DNA from: JBGZFC01 sp041846575
Lineage (GTDB): Bacteria > Bacteroidota > Bacteroidia > Bacteroidales > Dysgonomonadaceae
Reading direction: 5' to 3'
DNA: 35,337 bases
Assembly (NCBI GenBank): GCA_041846575.1
Contig: JBGZFC010000076.1
Span: 1-35,337 of the forward strand
Below are positions 26,429 to 34,400 of the stretch, piece after piece. Position 1 is the stretch's first letter; each line of letters begins with the position of its first letter. Under the pieces are notes generated by a model that saw nothing but the letters and a program-made list of their open reading frames with translations, made no database searches and was not told the origin of the DNA. The translations under genes and the position numbers were made by a program.

Positions 26429-27384
26429 TATTCTGTTTCGTTAATTAATTTTTGTACCTTCTCTAAAACTTTTACTACTTCATAACCAGATTGTCCATCA
26501 GCAACGTCTATTTTTTTATCTAAATTGTTGACAAAATAAGCCAATTCCTCATTCAATGGCATTTTTTTATCATACGGGATAATTTCATCAGGGGCTTCCA
26601 CTTTTGTCGGAATTCCTTCTTCAAACTGAATTCGTTTGTTGTGGAAAACAATATTTTTATCGGTACTGGAGTCTTCGAATGAAAGCATTCCCTCACTACC
26701 AATCACAACCAAACGGTGCTCTTTAAACGGGTGTAGCCAAGATGCGAATATATGACCGTGTACGTTATCCGGATAAGTTAATTGAGCCATTGTAGAATCA
26801 TAAACCTCTGATTGCAGGAATTTCTGTCCTCTCGCCTCAATTGAGATAGCCGGCTTACCCACAAAATAGTCTAAAATAGACACATCGTGGGGAGCCAATG
26901 ACCAGAAAACATTCTCTTCGGTTCTCACTGTTCCCAGATTTAACCGATTGGAATAGATATAGTATAGCTTTCCTATTTTTCCGCTATCTATCAACTCTTT
27001 AATTTTGATAATTGCAGGATGAAACAGCAGAACATGACCAACCATAAGTTGTGCTCCATTAGCTTTGGCTAACTCAACCAATTCGAGCGATGTTTCGGCT
27101 GAGAGAGTCATCGGTTTTTCCACCAATACACTTTTGCCGTTCTGTAATAATAGCTTGGCAATTTCGTAATGAAGTGACGCCGGCGCAGCAATGGTAAATC
27201 CGTCAAAATTTTCTTGCAACGCTGATTCTACGTCAGAAAAACCTTTGACAGGATATTTATCCAAGAGTTCGTTCAATCTTTTAGGATTAGATTCTACGAT
27301 ACCGCCCAAATTTCCCATTTCAAAGAGTGTACGGATATGGTTCTGTCCCCATCTGCCGCCACCTATAACACAAATTTTATTCAT
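26428..27384 (-). CDS. wbpB: Gfo/Idh/MocA dehydrogenase, WbpB/WlbA-like
   Basis: The 318-residue protein has an NAD-binding start IGGGRWGQNHIRTL (7-20), the conserved EKP (89-91) in VLVEKPMTLS, and the typical second domain with SLAPHDVSILDYF. Between WbpA-type and WbpD-type genes, it most likely oxidises the 3-position of UDP-GlcNAc-uronate, the second step of the UDP-diacetamido-uronate pathway. It is coupled to the acetyltransferase (TAATG). A gap of about 500 bases with a foreign-looking gene separates it from wbpA. Confidence 0.87.
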   Translation of the reverse strand: MNKICVIGGGRWGQNHIRTLFEMGNLGGIVESNPKRLNELLDKYPVKGFSDVESALQENFDGFTIAAPASLHYEIAKLLLQNGKSVLVEKPMTLSAETSLELVELAKANGAQLMVGHVLLFHPAIIKIKELIDSGKIGKLYYIYSNRLNLGTVRTEENVFWSLAPHDVSILDYFVGKPAISIEARGQKFLQSEVYDSTMAQLTYPDNVHGHIFASWLHPFKEHRLVVIGSEGMLSFEDSSTDKNIVFHNKRIQFEEGIPTKVEAPDEIIPYDKKMPLNEELAYFVNNLDKKIDVADGQSGYEVVKVLEKVQKLINETE

Positions 27385-27400
27385 AATAGTTTTAATTATA

Positions 27401-27486
27401 GTTTTGAGTTCCGAGTAAATAGTTCTGAGTTGTGCGTGCTTCGTATTGCGGGATGCGCGGTACGAATTATCATTAGTTTTGAGTTA
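27401..27486. repeat. AT-rich short repeats next to the four-helix-bundle gene
   Basis: GTTTTGAGTT occurs at 27401-27410 and GTTTTGAGTTA at 27476-27486. The inverse TAACTCAAAAC lies at 27893-27903 on the other side of the four-helix-bundle gene. The words TTGAGTTCCGAG and TTGAGTTACGAG are the type of simple repeat that clusters between genes of Bacteroidota. Confidence 0.55.
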
Positions 27487-27500
27487 CGAGTTTGGAGTAT

Positions 27501-27893
27501 TTATTCTTTTACTCCAAATTTACCCGGATTATTATACATATATTTTAATAGTTTTGTTATTTCTTCGTTTGATGCACAATACTCCAAATATGTTTCATCT
27601 AAAATATATTTGTGTTGTTTTGCAAATTTCAACCAAACAAGAGTTTCACTATTTTCGCCTAAACAGTCAGTCAATTTTAATAAAAAATGTTTTAAGTAAT
27701 CTCTTTTTCTATAAGCCTCTGCTAAGTTTGCACAAACAGATCGAGATGAACGTCTGATTTGATCGGTTAATGAATATTGTTCTTCTTTTGGAAATGAGAG
27801 AGTCAAATCAAAAATTTTACAACCTTGCTCAAATGCTATTTGATAAGCTATTAAGTCTCTAAAATCGCCATATTTCTTATTGCCTCCACTCAT
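27501..27893 (-). CDS. Four-helix-bundle protein (23S rRNA intervening-sequence family)
   Basis: The 130-residue helical protein matches the S23/IVP family. FRDLIAYQIAF appears early, FPKEEQYSLTDQIRRSSRSVCANLAEAYRKRD (in part: YSLTDQIRRSSRSVCANLAE) in the middle, and LVWLKFAKQHKYI later. The function is unknown. Such genes occur inside rRNA intervening sequences and as stray singletons between genes. Here it interrupts the wbp operon between wbpA and wbpB and is flanked by an 11-bp perfect inverted repeat. Its start codon lies inside the right arm. Confidence 0.88.
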   Translation of the reverse strand: MSGGNKKYGDFRDLIAYQIAFEQGCKIFDLTLSFPKEEQYSLTDQIRRSSRSVCANLAEAYRKRDYLKHFLLKLTDCLGENSETLVWLKFAKQHKYILDETYLEYCASNEEITKLLKYMYNNPGKFGVKE

Positions 27894-27921
27894 AACTCAA
27901 AACTCAATACTCAGAACTAAA

Positions 27922-29235
27922 TTACAATAGTTCAATATTCTCTCTATTGGCAACGTCCTTCATTGCATTTTTTGTATCGAAAACAATGGTAGCGTGTTGT
28001 TGTACAAAATTGTAATCAACATTTGAGTGAGATGCTGTTACTATAACTAAATCCGCATTTTGCAGAAGCTCCTTTGTCAGCTCTTTTTCGCCCTGATATT
28101 TCTCTCCTTTATATTTATATTCAGAAATGTATGGGTCGAAATATTTTATTTTTGAGCCCTTTTCTTTTAAAATATCAATTACCACTAAGGCGGGACTTTC
28201 TCGATAGTCGTCAATATCTTGTTTGTATGCTACACCCAAAACGAGGATATTGGAACCGTTCAGAGATTTTTTATATCTGTTGAGAATACTTCCGGCTCTC
28301 TCCATGCAATACTCCGGCATTCGGTCGTTTATCATCATCGACGATTCAATCATGGATGTATGGAAACCGTATTCGCGAGCTTTCCATGAGAGATAGTAAG
28401 GGTCTAACGGAATACAGTGCCCTCCTAACCCAGGTCCGGGATAGAATGCCTGAAATCCGTATGGTTTTGTTTTTGCAGCATCTATTACATCCCAAAGGTT
28501 GATATTCATCTTGTGGCAAAGCATTGCCAACTCGTTTACCAAACCGATATTGATATTGCGATATGTATTCTCGAGAATTTTCTCCATCTCGGCAACTGCA
28601 GGGCTTGAAACCGTATGTACATCGCTTTCAAGAACTGCTCTGTACATAGATGCAATAACTTCAAGAGCATCGTCTCCGATTGCTCCAACTACTTTTGGAG
28701 TGTTTTTTGTCTTGTAAATCAGATTGCCAGGATCAACGCGTTCCGGAGAGAAACCAAGGTAGAAATCTTCTCCGCACTTTAATCCCGATCCTTTTTCAAG
28801 AATTGGCTTTATCAACTCCTCGGTAGTTCCAGGATATGTGGTGGATTCCAACACTACGATTATACCTTTTGTCATATATTTGGCAATAGACTCTGCTGAT
28901 GATTTTACATAACTGATATCGGGTTGTTGGTAAATATCGAGGGGGGTTGGTACACAAATAGCTACAAAATCGACATCCTTTATAAAACTGAAGTCTTTGG
29001 TTGCCGACAACATGCCTTTGGCTACAATATCTTTCAAATCGTTATCTACTACATCGCCAATATAGTTATGACCCGAATTTACCATATCAACTTTTTGGTC
29101 TTGCACATCAAAGCCTATTGTTTTAAATCCGGCTTTTGCTTTCTCTACTGCCAATGGCAAACCGACGTAGCCCAGACCTACAACTCCGACTACAATCTCT
29201 TTTTTTGATATTTTGTTTAATAATTGTTGTTTCAC
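27922..29235 (-). CDS. wbpA: UDP-N-acetyl-D-glucosamine 6-dehydrogenase, WbpA-like
   Basis: The 437-residue enzyme oxidises UDP-GlcNAc to the uronate. The NAD-binding start GVVGLGYVGLP is at 17-27, and CVPTPLD follows at 94-100. The catalytic cysteine is Cys274 in GGHCIPLDP, a form typical of enzymes acting on N-acetylated UDP-hexoses. VLGVAYKQDIDDYRESPA marks the C-terminal domain. It is the first gene of the sugar operon (wbpA, the inserted four-helix gene, wbpB, wbpD). UDP-ManNAc (WecC-type) is an alternative substrate, but the neighbours favour UDP-GlcNAc. Confidence 0.9.
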   Translation of the reverse strand: MKQQLLNKISKKEIVVGVVGLGYVGLPLAVEKAKAGFKTIGFDVQDQKVDMVNSGHNYIGDVVDNDLKDIVAKGMLSATKDFSFIKDVDFVAICVPTPLDIYQQPDISYVKSSAESIAKYMTKGIIVVLESTTYPGTTEELIKPILEKGSGLKCGEDFYLGFSPERVDPGNLIYKTKNTPKVVGAIGDDALEVIASMYRAVLESDVHTVSSPAVAEMEKILENTYRNINIGLVNELAMLCHKMNINLWDVIDAAKTKPYGFQAFYPGPGLGGHCIPLDPYYLSWKAREYGFHTSMIESSMMINDRMPEYCMERAGSILNRYKKSLNGSNILVLGVAYKQDIDDYRESPALVVIDILKEKGSKIKYFDPYISEYKYKGEKYQGEKELTKELLQNADLVIVTASHSNVDYNFVQQHATIVFDTKNAMKDVANRENIELL

Positions 29236-29287
29236 TTTTGATTATAATTTTTCTGAAATATGATAAGAGGTTTAATATAATTAATAA

Positions 29288-29317
29288 CAAAAGTACAATT
29301 TTTTGATAATACGACAA
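29288..29317 (-). promoter_or_regulatory. Promoter of the wbp sugar operon
   Basis: On the minus strand TACTTTTG (29288-29295) fits TAnnTTTG, with a TTG (29315-29317) 19 bases upstream. It lies 53 bases before the wbpA start. The rest of 29236-29504 holds no gene. Confidence 0.6.
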
Positions 29318-29504
29318 ACTTAATAATTATAAAATCCACAAATGATTCTTTTTTTTGAGTATTGCCAACCAATTATGTAATCATATAAAGAAAACAGAAC
29401 AAATAAATAGTAATGTTTTAGATTTCGGATTTATTCCTTAAACTTAAAAAAGGTAAACGCATTATGGCTGATTTTCAAGCAATTAACAACACATCTCATA
29501 ACTG

Positions 29505-30089
29505 TCAAATTATCCCTGTTTCTTTAAAAAATTGTGCATAAACTTTTGCTTTTTCTTCCAAAGGCTTCGGATAAGCACGCGATGATGATGGCATACGGTA
29601 AAATTTGTACTCTTTATCGAGATAATTCACAATAATAAAGCTTCCGACTTTAGGTATAGGTGTCTTTTTGGGGAAAAGCGAGTGTAGAGTTTCGGTTGCT
29701 TTTTCTCCCGTAGTAACAAAAGTTGTGCAATTTGGAATACGGGATAAAACCTCTTTCAAATTTATGGGTGTAACAATCTCCAAAAAATTGTCGGAAGCAT
29801 TACCTTTCAATCGGCTAACTTCAAAACCGGTATCTCCTACGGCTATTCTTTTGAATGTTAAAAAATCAATTATTTTCTCTTTGTCGAACGACTTTTTGTC
29901 GTGTGTCAGAAAATGCTCTTTGTCGTTGAAAAATATCAATCCGAAAATTCGCCACATATCGTTCTGAAAGTTGGGGTAGTAAAAATTCATTTTCCACTTG
30001 ACACGAGGCGGTGGAAAGCTTCCTAACATCAGTACAACTGCGTTTTCCGGCAAAAAGGGGATTAAAGGATGTTGTTCGGTTTTTGACAT
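29505..30089 (-). CDS. Uracil-DNA glycosylase-family protein
   Basis: The 194-residue protein matches the UDG superfamily in its Mug/SMUG-like branch. VVLMLGSFPPPRVKWKMNFYYPN near the start (in part: MLGSFPPPR, FYYPN) corresponds to the catalytic-water motif. FEVSRLKGNASDNF lies in the middle, and RMPSSSRAYP resembles the H/N-P-S motif near the end. These enzymes remove uracil or related damaged bases from DNA. The substrate range cannot be told from here. It is 12 bases after a broken small gene on the same strand. Confidence 0.7.
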   Translation of the reverse strand: MSKTEQHPLIPFLPENAVVLMLGSFPPPRVKWKMNFYYPNFQNDMWRIFGLIFFNDKEHFLTHDKKSFDKEKIIDFLTFKRIAVGDTGFEVSRLKGNASDNFLEIVTPINLKEVLSRIPNCTTFVTTGEKATETLHSLFPKKTPIPKVGSFIIVNYLDKEYKFYRMPSSSRAYPKPLEEKAKVYAQFFKETGII

Positions 30090-30101
30090 TTTTTTATCTG
30101 T

Positions 30102-30325
30102 TTATTTGAATTTATTTCTGTACGATAAAATAATATTGTATCGTCGTCCATACGGGTCGGTATAGAATCTTTTTTCTGTCAACGGCATAATATCCAATAC
30201 TTTTTCAAGGTCTGCTTGTAAAAAGTAGAAAAACAATTTTTTCAATTTTTGCCGATATTGATTTGTTAAGTCATTTTTTTGTCTGCTTGTCTAAAAAGTG
30301 CTTTTATGTTTTGCATTATATCCAT
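30102..30325 (-). pseudogene. Small gene broken by a frameshift upstream of the glycosylase gene
   Basis: On the minus strand an ATG at 30325 gives MDIMQNIKALFRQADKKMT and then TAA. One frame over, the reading continues as NQYRQKLKKLFFYFLQADLE, VLDIMPLTEKRFYTDPYGRR and YNIILSYRNKFK before a TAA at 30102-30104. A single-base change in the run of seven A near 30275 would join both parts into about 74 residues. The product is basic and I do not recognise it. A promoter box lies about 90 bases upstream. A sequencing error in the homopolymer is possible. Confidence 0.45.
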
Positions 30326-30414
30326 AAAGTAATGTCTAACAATACCTAATAAGCTGCTATTCTACTTCATTTATCTTTTACACTAAGCAATTCCTGCTAC
30401 ATTTATGTTTATTG

Positions 30415-30446
30415 CAAAGTTACAAAAAAACCTCTTTTAAAACGGC
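30415..30446 (-). promoter_or_regulatory. Minus-strand promoter, left half of a divergent pair
   Basis: TAACTTTG (30415-30422) fits TAnnTTTG, and a TTG (30444-30446) lies 21 bases upstream on the minus strand. It would drive the small broken gene and the glycosylase gene. Confidence 0.5.
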
Positions 30447-30450
30447 AATT

Positions 30451-30482
30451 TTTGGGAATAGCCATTCGATTTATTAATTTTG
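30451..30482 (+). promoter_or_regulatory. Plus-strand promoter of the truncated lipoprotein gene
   Basis: TTTG (30451-30454), 20 bases, then TAATTTTG (30475-30482): a textbook Bacteroidota promoter. The lipoprotein ATG follows at 30524. It is back to back with the minus-strand promoter. Confidence 0.65.
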
Positions 30483-30523
30483 TAACTATATGATATTTTT
30501 AAGAAGAAATAAAAATTTAAAAG

Positions 30524-30619
30524 ATGAGAAAAGTTGTTTTCACTCTATTTTCAGCCATCATGCTGATGTCGCTTGCTTGTGCCAAACTCCCCCAGTGGCG
30601 CAAGTTTAACGAAGTGTAA
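30524..30619 (+). pseudogene. Lipoprotein gene reduced to its signal peptide (31 codons)
   Basis: The ATG at 30524 opens MRKVVFTLFSAIMLMSLACAK, a complete lipoprotein signal peptide with lipobox SLAC. The frame ends after ten more codons at a TAA at 30617-30619. The last part of the frame lies inside a palindrome (30597-30627), so the original body of the gene seems to be lost and replaced by repeat DNA. The promoter in front is intact. It could instead be a genuine tiny lipoprotein or leader peptide. It lies about 300 bases before the Cas13b operon and may mark the site where the operon came in. Confidence 0.55.
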
Positions 30620-30627
30620 CTTGTGCC
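30597..30627. repeat. Palindrome 1 at the edge of the Cas13b region
   Basis: GGCGCAAGTT (30597-30606) and AACTTGTGCC (30618-30627) pair over ten bases with one G-T pair and an 11-base loop. A further CTTGTGCC at 30576-30583 can pair with the same left arm, so two exclusive hairpins are possible. Confidence 0.6.
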
Positions 30628-30827
30628 CTAAGCAAAAAGAGCCAATATTTTTAGACAAAGGACTAAAAGAAGAAAAGAGTAAAGACAGAAAAAATCACGA
30701 GTTACGATTTTAGATTTACGAGTTTTACAGTTGACAGTTTACAAGTAAACCTTGAACTTCGAACTTTAAACTTTTCATTTTTCGTTTTTCGTTTAAAAAG
30801 CCAACGGCTAATAGCCAATAGCACAAT

Positions 30828-30860
30828 GGCACAAGTTTCCGCTCTGCTCAAACTTGCGTC
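30828..30860. repeat. Palindrome 2, related to palindrome 1
   Basis: GGCACAAGTTT (30828-30838) and AAACTTGCGTC (30850-30860) form an imperfect hairpin with the same core as palindrome 1. Between the two (30628-30827) lies AT-rich simple-repeat DNA (for example TTGAACTTCGAACTTTAAAC near 30751). I see no gene there. Confidence 0.55.
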
Positions 30861-30861
30861 A

Positions 30862-30889
30862 TTTGGATATAGAGATATGTAGTATTTTG
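30862..30889 (+). promoter_or_regulatory. Weak candidate promoter of the Cas13b operon
   Basis: TTTG at 30862-30865 and TATTTTG at 30883-30889 resemble the -33 and -7 elements, but the -7 box lacks one base of TAnnTTTG. It lies 40 bases before the ATG at 30930. No better box is visible, so expression may be weak, regulated, or read through from the lipoprotein promoter. Confidence 0.3.
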
Positions 30890-30929
30890 TATTCATTAAC
30901 ACAGTCATAAAAATTAAAAATTGAACAAT

Positions 30930-31439
30930 ATGGAAAAAGTAGAAAAACGCCTTGACGACCTGTCGCAATATGTACAACACTCGCTTACTTTTGTAGAAGC
31001 AAAACACGGAGCATTTATCGCCTTGTGTCTTGTGTTGCTCAGCGTAATTATTGAAAATTGTATGGAAGTGGCATCTCTATGCGAATATATCTTGACAACC
31101 GCCACCTTAGTTTTTCTCATTTGCTCGCTTTGCACGAGCCTTTGGGCTTTTTATCCTGTAAAGAAAGGAGGTAATGCAAACCCTTTTGTGAAACCGACAG
31201 ACTCTATTTTTCGCTGTGAAAATATTGAGAGTCTTTCGTCTCAGCAGTTGATGCAAAAACTTTCGGAAGGAGTAGAGGAATATGAGTTTGATTCCTTCCA
31301 GAGGGAAAAAGTAAACAATATTATCGCTGTATCCAAAGCTGCATCACGAAAGTATCGACTCTTTAGAACAGCACTCAAAATCTTTGCCGTTTTTATATGC
31401 CTATTTGTTGTTATGTTAATATTAAAATTTACAAGATAA
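30930..31439 (+). CDS. Small membrane protein paired with Cas13b (Csx27/PycTM-like candidate)
   Basis: From the ATG at 30930 the protein has 169 residues. An N-terminal amphipathic helix (MEKVEKRLDDLSQYVQHSLT) leads through EAKHGAFIAL into membrane helix 1 (about 27-41). Helix 2 spans about 53-75 and ends in WAFYP. A soluble stretch follows (76-147) with LMQKLSEGVEEYEF and KAASRKYRLFRTALK. Helix 3 spans 148-167. There is no RxxxxH motif, which speaks against the HEPN-bearing Csx28. The layout of two helices, a linker and one helix resembles the PycTM/DUF5706 membrane effectors of cyclic-nucleotide defence. The cas13b start follows its stop after one base (TAATATG), so both are made together. 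Csx27 is the other known type VI-B partner, and homology to it cannot be tested here. Confidence 0.75.
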   Translation: MEKVEKRLDDLSQYVQHSLTFVEAKHGAFIALCLVLLSVIIENCMEVASLCEYILTTATLVFLICSLCTSLWAFYPVKKGGNANPFVKPTDSIFRCENIESLSSQQLMQKLSEGVEEYEFDSFQREKVNNIIAVSKAASRKYRLFRTALKIFAVFICLFVVMLILKFTR

Positions 31440-31440
31440 T

Positions 31441-34400
31441 ATGGAAGACAAACTACTCAAATACAATGCCGAAAGGGATTTTTCGCATTTTTTCGAAAAC
31501 AAGTGCTACACTGTTTCATTAGCCGAAAAGAGTTTAAGCAACTACAATTACATTTGCCGAAACTCAATAAATTTGCAATGGCGATTGTATCACTTTGCCG
31601 TGGGACATCGTTTCAAAAGTTTGCCTGTCTCCTCTAACATTATATTCCAAAAAAACTACGATGCGGCGACTAAAACGCACCATTGTGGCGACTTTAAATC
31701 TCTGCAAATAGAGGAGTTCGGGTTTCAAGACTGTTTGAAGCAGATGATTGATGACCTGCGCAATCTCAACAACCACTATATCCATACTTTCGATAAATTG
31801 CTTATTGACAAGAATAGCCCTATTGCCTGTTTCCTGAAAGAGGCTTTCAGAATGGCTACGATGATGATGTTTTTGGAACTGCCGGAAAAAGAGAGCAATC
31901 AGATCAAATGGGACGTGTGGAGAAACAAAATTCATAACAAATATTCGCAGAAAGATTATACTGCCGAACAGTTTGATAAGGAGATGAGCGATATATTTTG
32001 TAGGTACACTAACTCTGACGAATTTAAGTCTGCCTATAAAAGTTTTTTGCAACAGAAATTTTATCCGTTTGACGAAGGAAAGAAGTCCGATGAAGAGAAA
32101 CAAAAAGCCGAAACATATATAAATCTTAGAAAGGCTTTTGTCAAACAGTCGGTAGATGATTGTATCGACACCTTGCTGTTTACCGAGGTAAAAGAGGCGT
32201 TTGATTGGGATTTGTATGGCGACCACTCTGTAATATCCATAAAATCAGGAACCTATTTATCTTTTGTGGGCTCGCTGTTTTTTCTTTCGATGTTCCTCTA
32301 TAAAGACGAAGCCAACCAGCTGATTTCCAAAATAAAGGGATATAAGCGAAACGATGATGACCAGATGCGAAGCAAGCGGAATATTATGTCGTTTTTTGCA
32401 AAAAAGAGGAGTAGTCAAGACTATGACTGCGAAGAGCGAAGCCTTATCTATGCACGCGATATTATTCAATACCTCAACAAATATCCTACAACCTGGAATA
32501 AGGAAATAGATTTGGACAACGAGTCCAAACCCACTATTGCCAAAGCTTTGAAAGAGCGGATAGAGGAGATGGAGATGGACCGACTTTTCCCCGAAATGAC
32601 AGATGATTTAGATTTTAAACAATATGCTGTAGCCCGAATTTTTAGAAACGAGTCGCCTAACCCTCCAAAGCCGATATACCGTGATTTTATAGAAAAAAAC
32701 AGTGAGGTAAAGGCAGTATATCAAGAGATAACAAATAATAAGTTTCAGAAAAAAAGTTATAAGCCTAAATCGTTCAAAATGTTTGTATTACGATATGTGG
32801 TGAAAACCTATTTTTCGGATAAGCCTCTTTATAGAGAGTGTCTGAATGAATCGTTTGGCAAAAAACACCAAGAATTCGAAACCGAACTCAACACCAACAA
32901 AGCGGTAGATAGACTCAAGAACAGGTTGAAACATAAGTCGTTTTACACTTCGTATGGACGTAATCAGGATAGATTTATGGAGATAGCCGTACGCTATCTT
33001 GCCCAAACCAAGTATTTTGGCGATGATGCCCAATTCAAAATGTATCGCTTCTATACCACCGACGAACAGGACAGGTATTTGAGAGAGCAAGAGCAGGCAT
33101 TGAGCAAAAAAGAGTATGATGCATTGAGGTTTCACGGAGGCAAACTTACATACTACGCTACATACCCAGCACACCTCGAAAAATACCCCGAATGGGATAC
33201 CCCTTTTGTGATAGAAAACAATGCTGTGCAAGTGATACTTTCGCTTGATGACGGACAGCAGACGATAGTTTCTATACAGCGTCCGTTGCTGGTATATCTG
33301 CTGCAAGATGCCTTATTTGCACCTGCCTCTGTAGAACTCAAAGGAAATCTGTTGTTGCGTAAATATTTCCATAAAGCGTATAAAACGGACTTTGAAGCGA
33401 TGCATTTGGCTTTTAAAAACAAGAATAGCAGCCAACAGGCAACAATGAAAAAACTGTTGCCTCGCCGAGCCGTAAAAAAACAACTTACCGGTGTACCTGT
33501 GCAACAGTCGTTGGAGGCATTCCGCAGGATATTGGCACAAGCCCAAGAGCACGAAAAGAGGTATCAGAAGCTGTTGGAGTACAAAAAAGCTACATCGTTT
33601 GAGGCGTACGACAACTTTGTACGCAACAACAAAGGCAAGCAGTTCAAACTACAATTTGTTCGTAAAGCGTGGCACATTATGTATTTCAAAGATATATACA
33701 AAGCATCTGCACCCACGCAGGACAAGCATCACAAATCGTTACACATCACTCGCGATGAGTTCAACGATTTTTGTCGCTATATGTTTGCTATGGATACTGT
33801 GTCCGACTATAAATTGTGCTTGCGTAATCTGCTCGACAGCAAATGTTTCTTCAAAAATGAAGAGTTCAAAAATTTGTTCGATAACGGGCATTCGCTCGAC
33901 GACTATTATCGTAAAACTAAAGAAGAATTTAATGAATGGATAAAGAATCAAGAGCAACATTCGGTTGATACGGACAAATATCAACTCGCCGGCTACAAAA
34001 ATCTTTTTGGTAACCATATTCTGTATATCAACCTGTCGCACTTCTTGGCATTTATGAAAAATGAGAAGCGACTCTTGCCGAGACCTTTAGATAAGAAAGA
34101 GGCTGATTCTAACGAAGAAGAAAAGGCTGCCAAAGAGGGTATTGATATGCCTGCTCTGTGTAACAAGAAACACCTTATTGCCGACTACTATTTGGGCAAT
34201 GCAAATAGAAAGGAGATGGACAAGGCTGCCTTAAAGGCATCCAATGCTCTGATGACCCAACGCTTGGAAGACTGCCTGTTGTACGAGATAGCTATACACT
34301 ATTTTACCAACAATAGACAGGATGCCCAAAGTATAAAAAAGAGTGTTAGCACCATACTTGTTTCCGATTACACTTTCCCTGTTATGGATAAAACGGGCAA

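Noticed and set aside
30921..30929. A TTG start for the Cas13b-linked membrane protein
   Set aside because: The ATG three codons later is the more likely start, and nothing favours the TTG.
31359..31400. RKYRLFRTALK in the small membrane protein as a HEPN motif
   Set aside because: There is no His at the required distance, so the protein shows no HEPN catalytic motif.
31564..32226. A 220-codon minus-strand open frame inside cas13b
   Set aside because: It is a shadow of the cas13b reading frame and has no domain or start signal.
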